The notes under the pieces are model-generated. The model made no database searches. It was not told the origin of the DNA and saw only the letters and a list, made by a program, of their open reading frames with translations. A DNA stretch of 64,000 nucleotides, taken from NCBI RefSeq assembly GCF_032922745.1, contig NZ_CP136693.1, positions 2,480,001 through 2,544,000 on the forward strand. Direction: 5' to 3'. The DNA comes from Marinobacter salarius (GTDB taxonomy: Bacteria; Pseudomonadota; Gammaproteobacteria; Pseudomonadales; Oleiphilaceae). This document shows, piece by piece, positions 26,635-34,350 of the stretch. Numbering within the stretch: the stretch's first letter is position 1; every line of letters begins with the position of its first letter. The position numbers and the translations under genes were made by a program.

Positions 26635-26734
26635 GGTTATGAAAATATCCCATTTTGTCGATAGGTTACCCTTGGGTTACTATTTACACAATGATTTTTA
26701 CTTATTTGCTAACGGCTAACGAACGGGCGATACC

Positions 26735-27505
26735 ATGAGCAACCTGAATAAAGAGCGTGTAACAAGTGTTCGTCACTGGAACGACACACTCTTCAGCTTC
26801 ACCACCACCCGTGATCCGGGGTTCCGGTTCAAGAATGGTCACTTCACAATGATTGGTCTGGAAACCGACGGTAAGCCGCTGATGCGTGCCTACAGTATTG
26901 CCAGTGCCAACTATGAAGAGGAGCTGGAGTTCTTCTCAATCAAGGTTCAGGACGGCCCGCTGACGTCACGTCTGCAAAAAATTGAGGTAGGCGATGAGAT
27001 CATGGTCAGTCGCAAGCCCACCGGTACCCTGATTATGGACAACCTGCTGCCGGGTAAGAATCTTTGGCTGATCAGCACAGGCACCGGCCTGGCACCTTTT
27101 ATCAGCATCATCAAGGACCCGGAAGTCTATGAGGCCTATGATAAAGTCATCGTGACCCATGGCGTTCGCTACAAGTCCGAGCTGGCGTACCAGTCCGATA
27201 TTGAGGAGCTGCCGAATAACGAATTCTTCGGCGAAATGGTTGATGGCAAGCTGCTTTACTATCCCACGGTCACCCGTGAGGATTTCCGTAACACCGGGCG
27301 GCTGACCGACGCGATGGAAAACGGCAAGCTGACGCAGGACCTGGACCTGCCGGAATTTGATCTGGAAAATGACCGGTTCATGGTGTGCGGCAGTCCCAGC
27401 ATGTTGAAAGACACCTGCTCCATCCTCAATAACATGGGGTTCAAGGAAGCTCGCCATGGTAACCTCGGCCACTATGTGATCGAGAGGGCCTTCGTGGAGC
27501 AGTAA
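26735..27505 (+). CDS. fpr: Ferredoxin/flavodoxin-NADP reductase
   Basis: Moves electrons between NADPH and ferredoxin or flavodoxin via FAD. It has 256 residues, the bacterial subclass I type. The FAD-binding RAYSIAS motif is at 51-57, the nucleotide-binding STGTGLAPF near 114-122, and MVCGSPSM near residue 215. The C-terminus YVIERAFVEQ is the extended form with an aromatic residue several positions from the end. Divergent from finR; the upstream AT-rich gap holds the LysR-type site. Followed by a terminator. Confidence 0.95.
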   Translation: MSNLNKERVTSVRHWNDTLFSFTTTRDPGFRFKNGHFTMIGLETDGKPLMRAYSIASANYEEELEFFSIKVQDGPLTSRLQKIEVGDEIMVSRKPTGTLIMDNLLPGKNLWLISTGTGLAPFISIIKDPEVYEAYDKVIVTHGVRYKSELAYQSDIEELPNNEFFGEMVDGKLLYYPTVTREDFRNTGRLTDAMENGKLTQDLDLPEFDLENDRFMVCGSPSMLKDTCSILNNMGFKEARHGNLGHYVIERAFVEQ

Positions 27506-27541
27506 ATTCTCCGCGTCGCCAGGGTTAATCCCAATGTCCGC

Positions 27542-27572
27542 AAAACCCCGAAGTGAGAGCTTCGGGGTTTTT
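27542..27572 (+). terminator. Rho-independent terminator of fpr
   Basis: A perfect 12-bp stem (AAAACCCCGAAG with CTTCGGGGTTTT), loop TGAGAG, T-run to 27572. Confidence 0.92.
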
Positions 27573-27606
27573 GCATTTTGCGCCAGTCAGAAAGGTGAAT
27601 TGTGGA

Positions 27607-27936
27607 ATGATTCAGTGGCTATATTTGTCGGTGGCTATCGTTGCGGAGGTCATCGGAACCTCCTTTCTAAAAAGTTCTGAGGGTTTCACCCGTCTGGGGC
27701 CGTCGCTGGTTGTGGTGGTGTCCTACATCCTGGCGTTCTACTTCCTGGCGTTGACCCTGAAAACGTTGCCAGTAGGAGTGGCATACGCGGTGTGGGCCGG
27801 TGCAGGCGTGGCCTTGATTGCGCTGGCGGGTTATCTGTTTTTCGGGCAGACGCTGGACCCTCCTGCCATCTTCGGCATCGGCCTCATCGTTGCCGGCGTT
27901 ATGGTAATCAACGTATTCTCAGGCAGTATAGGATGA
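27607..27936 (+). CDS. Small multidrug resistance (SMR) family transporter
   Basis: A 109-residue four-helix membrane protein of the EmrE/SugE/Gdx family, which exchanges protons for cationic drugs or guanidinium. The essential glutamate is Glu14 (IVAEVIGTSFLK). The helix-3 signature of the QacE/EmrE branch (AYAVWAGAGVALIALAG) is present, which argues for the quaternary-ammonium type over guanidinium exporters. The ATG at 27607 has AAGGTG about 9 bases upstream; an earlier ATG would lie in the fpr terminator. A single gene, so it probably works as a homodimer. Confidence 0.88.
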   Translation: MIQWLYLSVAIVAEVIGTSFLKSSEGFTRLGPSLVVVVSYILAFYFLALTLKTLPVGVAYAVWAGAGVALIALAGYLFFGQTLDPPAIFGIGLIVAGVMVINVFSGSIG

Positions 27937-27960
27937 ACGCATTGAGGCAGAGGTGGATGT

Positions 27961-29070
27961 TTGAAGAAGGCCATGGTGATTCTGGGTATCGCGCTGCTGG
28001 TTGCCGCAATCGCCAGTGTCGCCTCCGATCCGGTACCCATTGAGCAGAAACTGATTTCGATCCAGGCCCGGGAGGCATTGCCCGGTTTTGACGATATCGG
28101 GGACGAGCCTGTTGACGTCCAGGCCGCCATTCTGGACTTGGGGGACGATCCTCTTTTGCTGCTGAAGGCCCGGGCAGCGCTGATGGCCCACCCTGACATG
28201 GCCCGCGCCGTTTTTCCGCTTTATGCGTCAGAGCCGGAATTCCAGGAGGTGTTGCGCACCTATGGAGAAAACGCCCTGCCACCGATTCACTACTTCCTTC
28301 GCCAGCCCATCAGCTCCATTGAATGGATGAACAAGGCTGCCCGTCAGTATGAACGCGCCCGGGACTATATCGCTGAGCTCCGCGGCAAGGACCAAAGCGA
28401 ACAGAAGCCGGAAAAAACGGAGCCTTTGACACCCGAACAGCGGGGCTGGTACGCAGTGAACTTCATCCGCAACGAGGGCCACGATTTTCTCGGGCAGTTC
28501 GTGGTGGATGCGAATGGCCAGACCCAATGGGTGCAGACCGAGAGGATCACAGAAGGGCTTGCCCAGTTCTTCACCAGCGGCGTGCGACAGTTGGAGGCGG
28601 ATTATAGAACTGGAGAGGAAATCTCCGCCAGTGACATAGGCTGGGCATCGGTGGATGTGTTGGTGTTTGCCAGTGCCGTAAAGGTGCTTCGGGCCGGTCG
28701 CACGGCGGCAAAGGCGACCCAGGGCGCCAGGCTTTCAACACGCTCAGCGGCATTGGCGGCCCGTATTACTGGCAGCGGGCGGCTGATTCTCCGCAGTGCC
28801 CGTTATGCGAAGTGGCCCCTGATCATTGGCGCTGGCTACCTGGTGGTCGCCCACCCCAGCATCATCAACGACTTTTTTGCCGGGGTGGCCGATGTACTGG
28901 GTGTCTCCCCGATGATGGTCCAGCTCGCGGGTTGGTTGTTGATCCTTGTGCCGCTGTTCTATCTGGCAAGCTGGTTACTTTGGCCGGCCATCGCGCTGTT
29001 GAAGGGGCTACTTGCGCTGCTCTACCGGCTTGCTGGCCGCAAGCCCGGTTATTTTTCCGGCCTTCAGTAG
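27961..29070 (+). CDS. Hypothetical membrane protein
   Basis: I do not recognise this 369-residue protein. The start is TTG 27961 after an AGAGGTGG ribosome site. An N-terminal hydrophobic segment (residues 4-22) may be a signal or anchor. Then comes a long soluble part of about 250 residues with an alpha-helical middle (ARQYERARDYIAELRGKDQ), a basic stretch near 240-285, and two hydrophobic segments at about 283-300 and 320-345 with a short basic end. The soluble part is probably periplasmic. It is 24 bases after the SMR gene and may be co-transcribed. It overlaps the convergent DUF2182 gene by 7 bases. Confidence 0.7.
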   Translation: MKKAMVILGIALLVAAIASVASDPVPIEQKLISIQAREALPGFDDIGDEPVDVQAAILDLGDDPLLLLKARAALMAHPDMARAVFPLYASEPEFQEVLRTYGENALPPIHYFLRQPISSIEWMNKAARQYERARDYIAELRGKDQSEQKPEKTEPLTPEQRGWYAVNFIRNEGHDFLGQFVVDANGQTQWVQTERITEGLAQFFTSGVRQLEADYRTGEEISASDIGWASVDVLVFASAVKVLRAGRTAAKATQGARLSTRSAALAARITGSGRLILRSARYAKWPLIIGAGYLVVAHPSIINDFFAGVADVLGVSPMMVQLAGWLLILVPLFYLASWLLWPAIALLKGLLALLYRLAGRKPGYFSGLQ

Positions 29071-29798
29071 AGGGTTCCCACTAAAAGCCCCCCGACCATC
29101 AAAACGGCGCCGGTAATCCGGCTAAACGTTTGCGGCCAGGGCACCAGTTTCTCCGCCAGGAAATAGAGCGCAAGCACTGCCATCCAGGCCAGGTTCATCA
29201 CTCCGCCGACGAACATGAGCAGCATCAGCACCCAGCAGCAGCCGGTGCAGAAGGCGCCATGGCGGGCCCCCATTGTAAAGGCACCGATTGCTCCGTCGCG
29301 CCATTCCGTCATCAGGAAGGTTATGGGTGACTGGCATTTGTTCAAGCAGGCTTGTTTTAGAGAGCTGAACTGGAAAGCCCCAGCGACAACCAGCAGGCAG
29401 CCCCCGAGAAGTGGATCCAGATGGCCCATTGCCGAGGTCATCAGGGTGTTGGCGTGCAATACCCATTGAGCCACGGCTGCGATTGCGCCGAAGGCAGCCC
29501 AGACGGCAAGGTACCCGGCCATGAAAAGCCAGGTTGGTACTGCGGCCTTCTGGAACTGGCGCCGACGCTGGTGAACCCGGATATAGGTCATGATCATCGG
29601 TGCCGCACCCGGAAGCATCATGGCGACCATCATCACCATCCACATGACGGTGCCGAGGCCGAGGAATGACAGACCTGAACCGGCCGCAATAGTCATTGGC
29701 ATGGCCATATAGGCCCATGCCAATGCGGTCAGGATTCCCAGGGAGGCGCCAATGGCCGCACGCTCCCACGAATGAATCTTAGCCATTGTCAATTCCAT
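29064..29798 (-). CDS. DUF2182 integral membrane protein (COG5486)
   Basis: A 244-residue protein with about six membrane helices. Family hallmarks include MWMVMMVAMMLPGAAPM near 53-70, QFSSLKQACLNKCQSP and ARHGAFCTGCCWVLMLLMF; the conserved cysteines, His and methionines have led to its description as a predicted metal-binding membrane protein. Biochemical function is unknown. The start at 29798 is preceded by GGAGGTGA at good spacing. It lies 28 bases downstream of the DUF1326 gene, the usual pairing, so both are probably one operon and one system. Confidence 0.85.
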   Translation of the reverse strand: MELTMAKIHSWERAAIGASLGILTALAWAYMAMPMTIAAGSGLSFLGLGTVMWMVMMVAMMLPGAAPMIMTYIRVHQRRRQFQKAAVPTWLFMAGYLAVWAAFGAIAAVAQWVLHANTLMTSAMGHLDPLLGGCLLVVAGAFQFSSLKQACLNKCQSPITFLMTEWRDGAIGAFTMGARHGAFCTGCCWVLMLLMFVGGVMNLAWMAVLALYFLAEKLVPWPQTFSRITGAVLMVGGLLVGTLY

Positions 29799-29826
29799 CG
29801 AAATCACCTCCGGTGTCTCTCCGTTG

Positions 29827-30432
29827 TCAGGGGCCGGCGTATTCGAATGGGGAGTAGAGCGCTGTCCGCGCGCTCAGATCCAGATCAATGCCGTGATTCT
29901 GATGGCGCAAACTCCGGGATTTCGCAACGACCAGTGAGTGGCCCGGAGCTACGGCCAGTGGGTGGTTGTCGATCGTGACCTTGCGTCCATTCTGGCCTTC
30001 GATCGCTTTGATATCGGCTTCATAGGACGAGCCGATGGTCAGGTGCCGCCCACTATCATCAACGGAAAACCCGATGGGTTGTCTCTCGACAGCAAGAACG
30101 TCTCCGATCATGGAGGCCAGCAGTTCCGGGTGGCCCCCGGCCTTGCCGCCGAAGATATTGCCAAGCGCTTCCTGCTGGTGCTCATCGGCGCGTTGGTCAA
30201 GGTACAACACAACTTTCCAGTTGCCTTCTGCCATGGGCCCCGGGGCGTTGAGCGCAAGCGCAATGTTCAGATCATCAAGCGCCACCTCGCCGTAAGCTCC
30301 TTTCTTGATGTGCCAGCCGACCAGGGCCGAGCAGTCGCCTTCTGTCGGTGGTTCCAGGTAAATGCATGGGCAAGCGCCTTTGCATGTGCAACTTTCAAGA
30401 TAGTCACCCTGAATTTGCCATTGGGTGCTCAT
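29827..30432 (-). CDS. DUF1326 cysteine-motif protein
   Basis: A 201-residue soluble protein with the DUF1326 N-terminal motif ESCTCKGACPCIY (residues 13-25), four cysteines in a spacing that could bind a metal or form disulfides, plus a fifth Cys in EGDCSALVGWHI. No signal peptide is seen. Function is unknown; the family co-occurs with DUF2182. The ATG at 30432 follows GGAGG. Divergent from the STAND regulator at 30561, and an 11-base palindrome lies just upstream at 30446-30456. Confidence 0.85.
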   Translation of the reverse strand: MSTQWQIQGDYLESCTCKGACPCIYLEPPTEGDCSALVGWHIKKGAYGEVALDDLNIALALNAPGPMAEGNWKVVLYLDQRADEHQQEALGNIFGGKAGGHPELLASMIGDVLAVERQPIGFSVDDSGRHLTIGSSYEADIKAIEGQNGRKVTIDNHPLAVAPGHSLVVAKSRSLRHQNHGIDLDLSARTALYSPFEYAGP

Positions 30433-30445
30433 CGTCGCCTCCTTA

Positions 30446-30456
30446 CTCAAATTGAG
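30446..30456. promoter_or_regulatory. Palindrome in the DUF1326/STAND divergent gap
   Basis: CTCAA-A-TTGAG, a perfect 11-base palindrome 14 bases upstream of the DUF1326 start codon. On the STAND side, GATGAG repeats with an 8-base period at 30514-30527. Either could be an operator; this is motif inspection only. Confidence 0.3.
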
Positions 30457-30560
30457 GGTTGGTGTGCGGTTACTGCTATTGTCAGTTATAGCCCTGAATA
30501 GGTGTTTTGAGGTGATGAGGGGATGAGAATATCGTGAGAATGTAGCGGAGGGAGACGATC

Positions 30561-32540
30561 ATGCCGCAACGGATGTCCGACATAATGGCGGCCCGGGCTC
30601 ATCGGACGTTTGTAGGGCGCGATACAGAGCTTGGCGCCCTGGAAACCATGTTGATGCCAAAGGGGCCGAGGGTGTTACACGTTCACGGTATCGCCGGCAT
30701 TGGTAAGTCCGCGTTGCTGGCGCGTTTCGCAACGATCGCCCGGGCCGGGGGAGCAACGGTTATCCTGCTTGATTGTCGCCATGTGGAGCCTACTGAGCAG
30801 GGTGTGCTCGGAGCGCTCGCGGAGGCCATTGGTGACACAGGATTGAGTGTTGGGGACATCGCTGATCGGCTGGGAGAGCTGGGCGGCGCTGTTGTATTGG
30901 CCTTCGATACCTTTGAAGTGTTCCGGCTTCTGGATACCTGGTTGAGGCAGGTGTTCATTCCGCTATTGCCCGAAAACGTAAGAGTGGTTCTGGTGGGGCG
31001 CCAGCCGCCTACCTCAGCCTGGTACGCGAGCCCGGGATGGGGGTGGTTAATGCGGGCTGTTCCGGTTTCCTCGTTGACCGACAAAGAGGCGGAGAACTTC
31101 CTGCAGGGCCTGGGCCTGGAGCAGGCGGACATATCCCTGATCGCCCGCTGTACTCATGGCCATCCGTTGGCGTTGAAGCTCGCTGTAGCAGCAGTGAGGG
31201 AGGCCTCGCCGGAGCAATGGCCCACAGGTGCGCCTTTACAGCGCGCCCTTGACGAACTCACACAGATTTTTCTTGAGGATGTCGGCGATGAGATTACCAG
31301 GCGGGTGCTTGAAGGGGTGGCCGTCGTCCGTCGGGTAACCCTGTCGCTGCTGCAAGCGCTGTTTCCGGACGTGCCGCCCCAGGATGCCTGGGATAGGCTG
31401 CGTCGCTTGCCCATTGTGGTTGGCGCCAGCGATGGTCTGTTGATCCACGATGCGGTGCGAGAGGCCATTGCGCGTTCCCTGCACGCGAGTGATCCGGCGC
31501 GCTATCTTGAATACCGCCGTACAGCCTGGCGGCAATTGGCGACAGAGGCGGGCGTTGCCGGTGGCGGTGATCTCTGGCGCTACACCGCCGACATGCTGTT
31601 CATGATTGAAAACCCAGTGGTGCGGGAAGCGTTCTTCCCGAGTGGCTCCCCCACGTTCGCCGTAGAGCCGGCCCAGACGAATGATGGACCTGCGCTGGAG
31701 GATATTACCCGTACCTGGGAGGGAAGTGAGGCCGCCGGAGCTTTGATGGCGTGGTGGCGCCGTTTGCCCCAGGCATTCTCATCGGTCCGGGATGGTGATG
31801 GTCGCATTGTAGGTTTCTACGGCAAGCTCCGCTCGGACGAGCTCCAGCCGGCCTGGCTGTTGGACGATCCGGTCGCTGACCAGTGGTATTCCCATCTCAA
31901 ACAACACCCCATGCCCCGGGATGCCATTGCCCTGTTTTGCCGGCGCTGGTTGAGCATTGATGACGGAGACTCTCCGGGTGACGTACAGGCAGCAGTTTGG
32001 CTGGATCTGAAGCGGGCCTACATGGAGCTCAGGCCCAGACTTCGCCGTGTTTACCTGACGGTTCGGGATATAGGTGCCTACGCAGCGGTCGCCCGACGGT
32101 TGGGCTTTGACGTGCTGGAAGATTACGCCGTTGTGCTGGATGGCCAACGCTATCATTCTGCCGTGCTCGATTTTGGCCCTGCCTCGGTGGACGGCTGGCT
32201 GGCGGATCTCGCGGCTGCAGAGCTTGGCGTTCGGCGCGCGAACGAACTGTTGGACCTGGAGGCCCGGGAACTGGTGCTTGAAACGGGTAGGGTGGCTCTG
32301 ACGCCACTGGAATTCGGTGTCATGCGTTACCTGAATGCTCGTGAGGGCAAGGCCGTGTCGCGCAGTGAACTGTTGCAGGATGTGTGGGGGACGCGATACG
32401 AGGGTGGCAGCAACGTGGTTGACGCGGTGGTTCGCACCTTGCGCAAGAAACTGGGGGATCAGGCTGCCCGGGTCGAAACCGTGTCCGGCGTGGGGTATCG
32501 GCTACGGCCCGGTGGGCAGACTAGCGCAGCCAGTTCCTGA
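30561..32540 (+). CDS. STAND-type ATPase with C-terminal OmpR-like DNA-binding domain
   Basis: A 659-residue protein. Walker A GIAGIGKS lies at 43-50, a Walker-B-like VVLAFDTFE at 111-119 (Asp116), and HGHPLALKLAV of the NB-ARC/AAA_16 lid near 200. The middle 300-560 has no recognised repeats; 450-550 resembles a GNAT-like or sensor fold only loosely. Residues 580-651 form an OmpR/PhoB winged helix (LTPLEFGVMRYLNAREGKAV, then VRTLRKKLGD and VSGVGYRLRP). It is likely an ATP-dependent transcription regulator of the divergent DUF1326-DUF2182 pair. Placing the winged helix at the C-terminus is unusual for STAND regulators. Overlaps the convergent GDPD gene by 20 bases. Confidence 0.8.
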   Translation: MPQRMSDIMAARAHRTFVGRDTELGALETMLMPKGPRVLHVHGIAGIGKSALLARFATIARAGGATVILLDCRHVEPTEQGVLGALAEAIGDTGLSVGDIADRLGELGGAVVLAFDTFEVFRLLDTWLRQVFIPLLPENVRVVLVGRQPPTSAWYASPGWGWLMRAVPVSSLTDKEAENFLQGLGLEQADISLIARCTHGHPLALKLAVAAVREASPEQWPTGAPLQRALDELTQIFLEDVGDEITRRVLEGVAVVRRVTLSLLQALFPDVPPQDAWDRLRRLPIVVGASDGLLIHDAVREAIARSLHASDPARYLEYRRTAWRQLATEAGVAGGGDLWRYTADMLFMIENPVVREAFFPSGSPTFAVEPAQTNDGPALEDITRTWEGSEAAGALMAWWRRLPQAFSSVRDGDGRIVGFYGKLRSDELQPAWLLDDPVADQWYSHLKQHPMPRDAIALFCRRWLSIDDGDSPGDVQAAVWLDLKRAYMELRPRLRRVYLTVRDIGAYAAVARRLGFDVLEDYAVVLDGQRYHSAVLDFGPASVDGWLADLAAAELGVRRANELLDLEARELVLETGRVALTPLEFGVMRYLNAREGKAVSRSELLQDVWGTRYEGGSNVVDAVVRTLRKKLGDQAARVETVSGVGYRLRPGGQTSAASS

Positions 32541-34317
32541 GCTTGATCACCAGAAGTTCTGCGTCGGTCAGTGCCTGTCGGCGTTGTAGCAGTTGCGCCA
32601 ACACAGCCGGTCGGTCGGTAATGATATTATCCACCCCCATGTCGATAAAACGTGACATCGCCTGCGGCGTATTGACCGTCCAGACATGGAGTTCGTTGCC
32701 AGCACGGTGGGTGCGCGCCACCGTAGCGGGAGTGACACGGTTCTGTCGCAGGCCCAGTATGTCAAAGTGTTGCTCCCATAGCGGACCAACGATGAATTGT
32801 GCCAGCAGGCTGGTTTTCAGCGAAGGCTCCAGTTGTCGCGCTTCGGCCAGGACCCGCCATTCGGCGGCCGCAATCACCGTGTTCTCCACGGCATCCATGC
32901 GCTGCAGCATATGGACCACCTCCCTGGTCAGGTCGGGCGTCTCCGGAGCGGGCTTCAGATCGAGGTATAGATGGGCTTGTCCTCTGGTGGTTTCAATGAC
33001 CTGTTCCAGGGTGGCGATTCGCTCATCGCTGAACGCAGGGCCGAACCACGAACCAGCGTCCCGGGCACGGGCCTCTTCCAGGGTGATATCGGAGATCCTG
33101 GCGTTCAGGCCGAAGACACGTCGCATGTCGGTATCGTGCCAAAGCACCGGCACGCCGTCCGCGGTCATGCGGATATCCACTTCAACGTAGTCGGCGCCAT
33201 CCTCAATGGCTTGTCTTATGGCGCTCATGGTGTTTTCCGGCGCCTTGAAAGCACTGCCACGATGGGCAGTGATGGAAACATCGTCCCGGTGGTCGAAGGA
33301 TTGCAGGACAAACCAGGCCTGGGTAGCGGCCAGGATGATGATTAAAAGCTCTGCTGACCACGCCAGTGGTGAGGCCCGCCGGGGCAGGGTTTGGGTAGTG
33401 CTGTGACGGTGGTGACCTGTCGCCTGCCTGTAAACGCTGTATATCAGCATGCTGTAGGCCGCCATGCCAGCAAAGGCGGCGGTGAGGGTGAACAGGATAT
33501 AGAGCGCGATCAGGCCCAGGGTGACGGGCATCAGCACGCCCATCCGCTCCGGCAGATTCGTTAAGATCTCGCCTCCCACTGCCTGGAACAACCATGTAAC
33601 CAAGATGGGAATCAGCGCCAGGCCGACCAGGCCTGCGATGATTGCGCCCATCACAGGCAGTCGCTGGCCGTGGACATAGCGGCTACTCTGTCTGAGAGCG
33701 TCGCGCGCACCTCTGCGGTCCAGCAGGAGCAGGGGGACCGACAGGACCCAGCGCAGGTAAAGCCAGCCATTACAGACGGCGATTCCGAGCGCTGCGACAC
33801 CAGATATGCCCAGGAACCACCAGACTTCGGGGGGCCGTTCCAGCTTCAGATAGTAGATGTCGTGGGGTGCGATCAGCCACTGGTAGCTCACCACTATGGC
33901 CAGCAGGAGAGGCGCAGCGATCAGTGCATGGCCGCCCAATTGCAGCAGGGTGAGGGTGAGTAGTTGTTTGAAACGTCGCGCAAGAGCCCACAGCGTCGCA
34001 ATGGCTATCCGGTATTCGCCGCCTCCGCCGGAGGCGGCAATCCAGGTCATGCCCGCCTGTTGCAGGATTACCAGGAGGGCGGTCAGGGTCGCCGTTGCGC
34101 TAATCCATAGTAAGCCGCCAGGGGACACCACAAACTGCACCAGCCCGCCAGTGCTGATGGCGGCGTGACCGGTTATCGGCCGAAGCGCTGTCAGGGCGCT
34201 GGAAAAGAGCGGTGCAATGGCGGCCAGAACGAGGCCGGTGAAAAACAGGTAAAAGACCAACAGCGCCCTGCGATGAACGTGCAGGAATGCCAGGGTGTGC
34301 AGTGCAAGAATCTTCAT
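32521..34317 (-). CDS. Membrane-anchored glycerophosphodiester phosphodiesterase
   Basis: A 598-residue protein. The first 340 residues carry about eight membrane helices of the GDPD-associated membrane domain, and residues 345-585 are a GDPD barrel. Catalytic motifs are His352 with HRGSAFKAPENT, then YVEVDIRMTADGVPVLWHDTD (Glu and Asp metal ligands, second catalytic His), DLKPAPE and the C-terminal VDNIITDRP. It should release glycerol-3-phosphate from glycerophosphodiesters or related polymers at the membrane. It is 33 bases downstream of an LTA-synthase-like gene on the same strand, so both probably act on phosphoglycerol groups. Confidence 0.88.
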   Translation of the reverse strand: MKILALHTLAFLHVHRRALLVFYLFFTGLVLAAIAPLFSSALTALRPITGHAAISTGGLVQFVVSPGGLLWISATATLTALLVILQQAGMTWIAASGGGGEYRIAIATLWALARRFKQLLTLTLLQLGGHALIAAPLLLAIVVSYQWLIAPHDIYYLKLERPPEVWWFLGISGVAALGIAVCNGWLYLRWVLSVPLLLLDRRGARDALRQSSRYVHGQRLPVMGAIIAGLVGLALIPILVTWLFQAVGGEILTNLPERMGVLMPVTLGLIALYILFTLTAAFAGMAAYSMLIYSVYRQATGHHRHSTTQTLPRRASPLAWSAELLIIILAATQAWFVLQSFDHRDDVSITAHRGSAFKAPENTMSAIRQAIEDGADYVEVDIRMTADGVPVLWHDTDMRRVFGLNARISDITLEEARARDAGSWFGPAFSDERIATLEQVIETTRGQAHLYLDLKPAPETPDLTREVVHMLQRMDAVENTVIAAAEWRVLAEARQLEPSLKTSLLAQFIVGPLWEQHFDILGLRQNRVTPATVARTHRAGNELHVWTVNTPQAMSRFIDMGVDNIITDRPAVLAQLLQRRQALTDAELLVIKLRNWLR

Positions 34318-34350
34318 TCAGGTAGCCGTTCCCATGTCGAAGTTTCAAGC

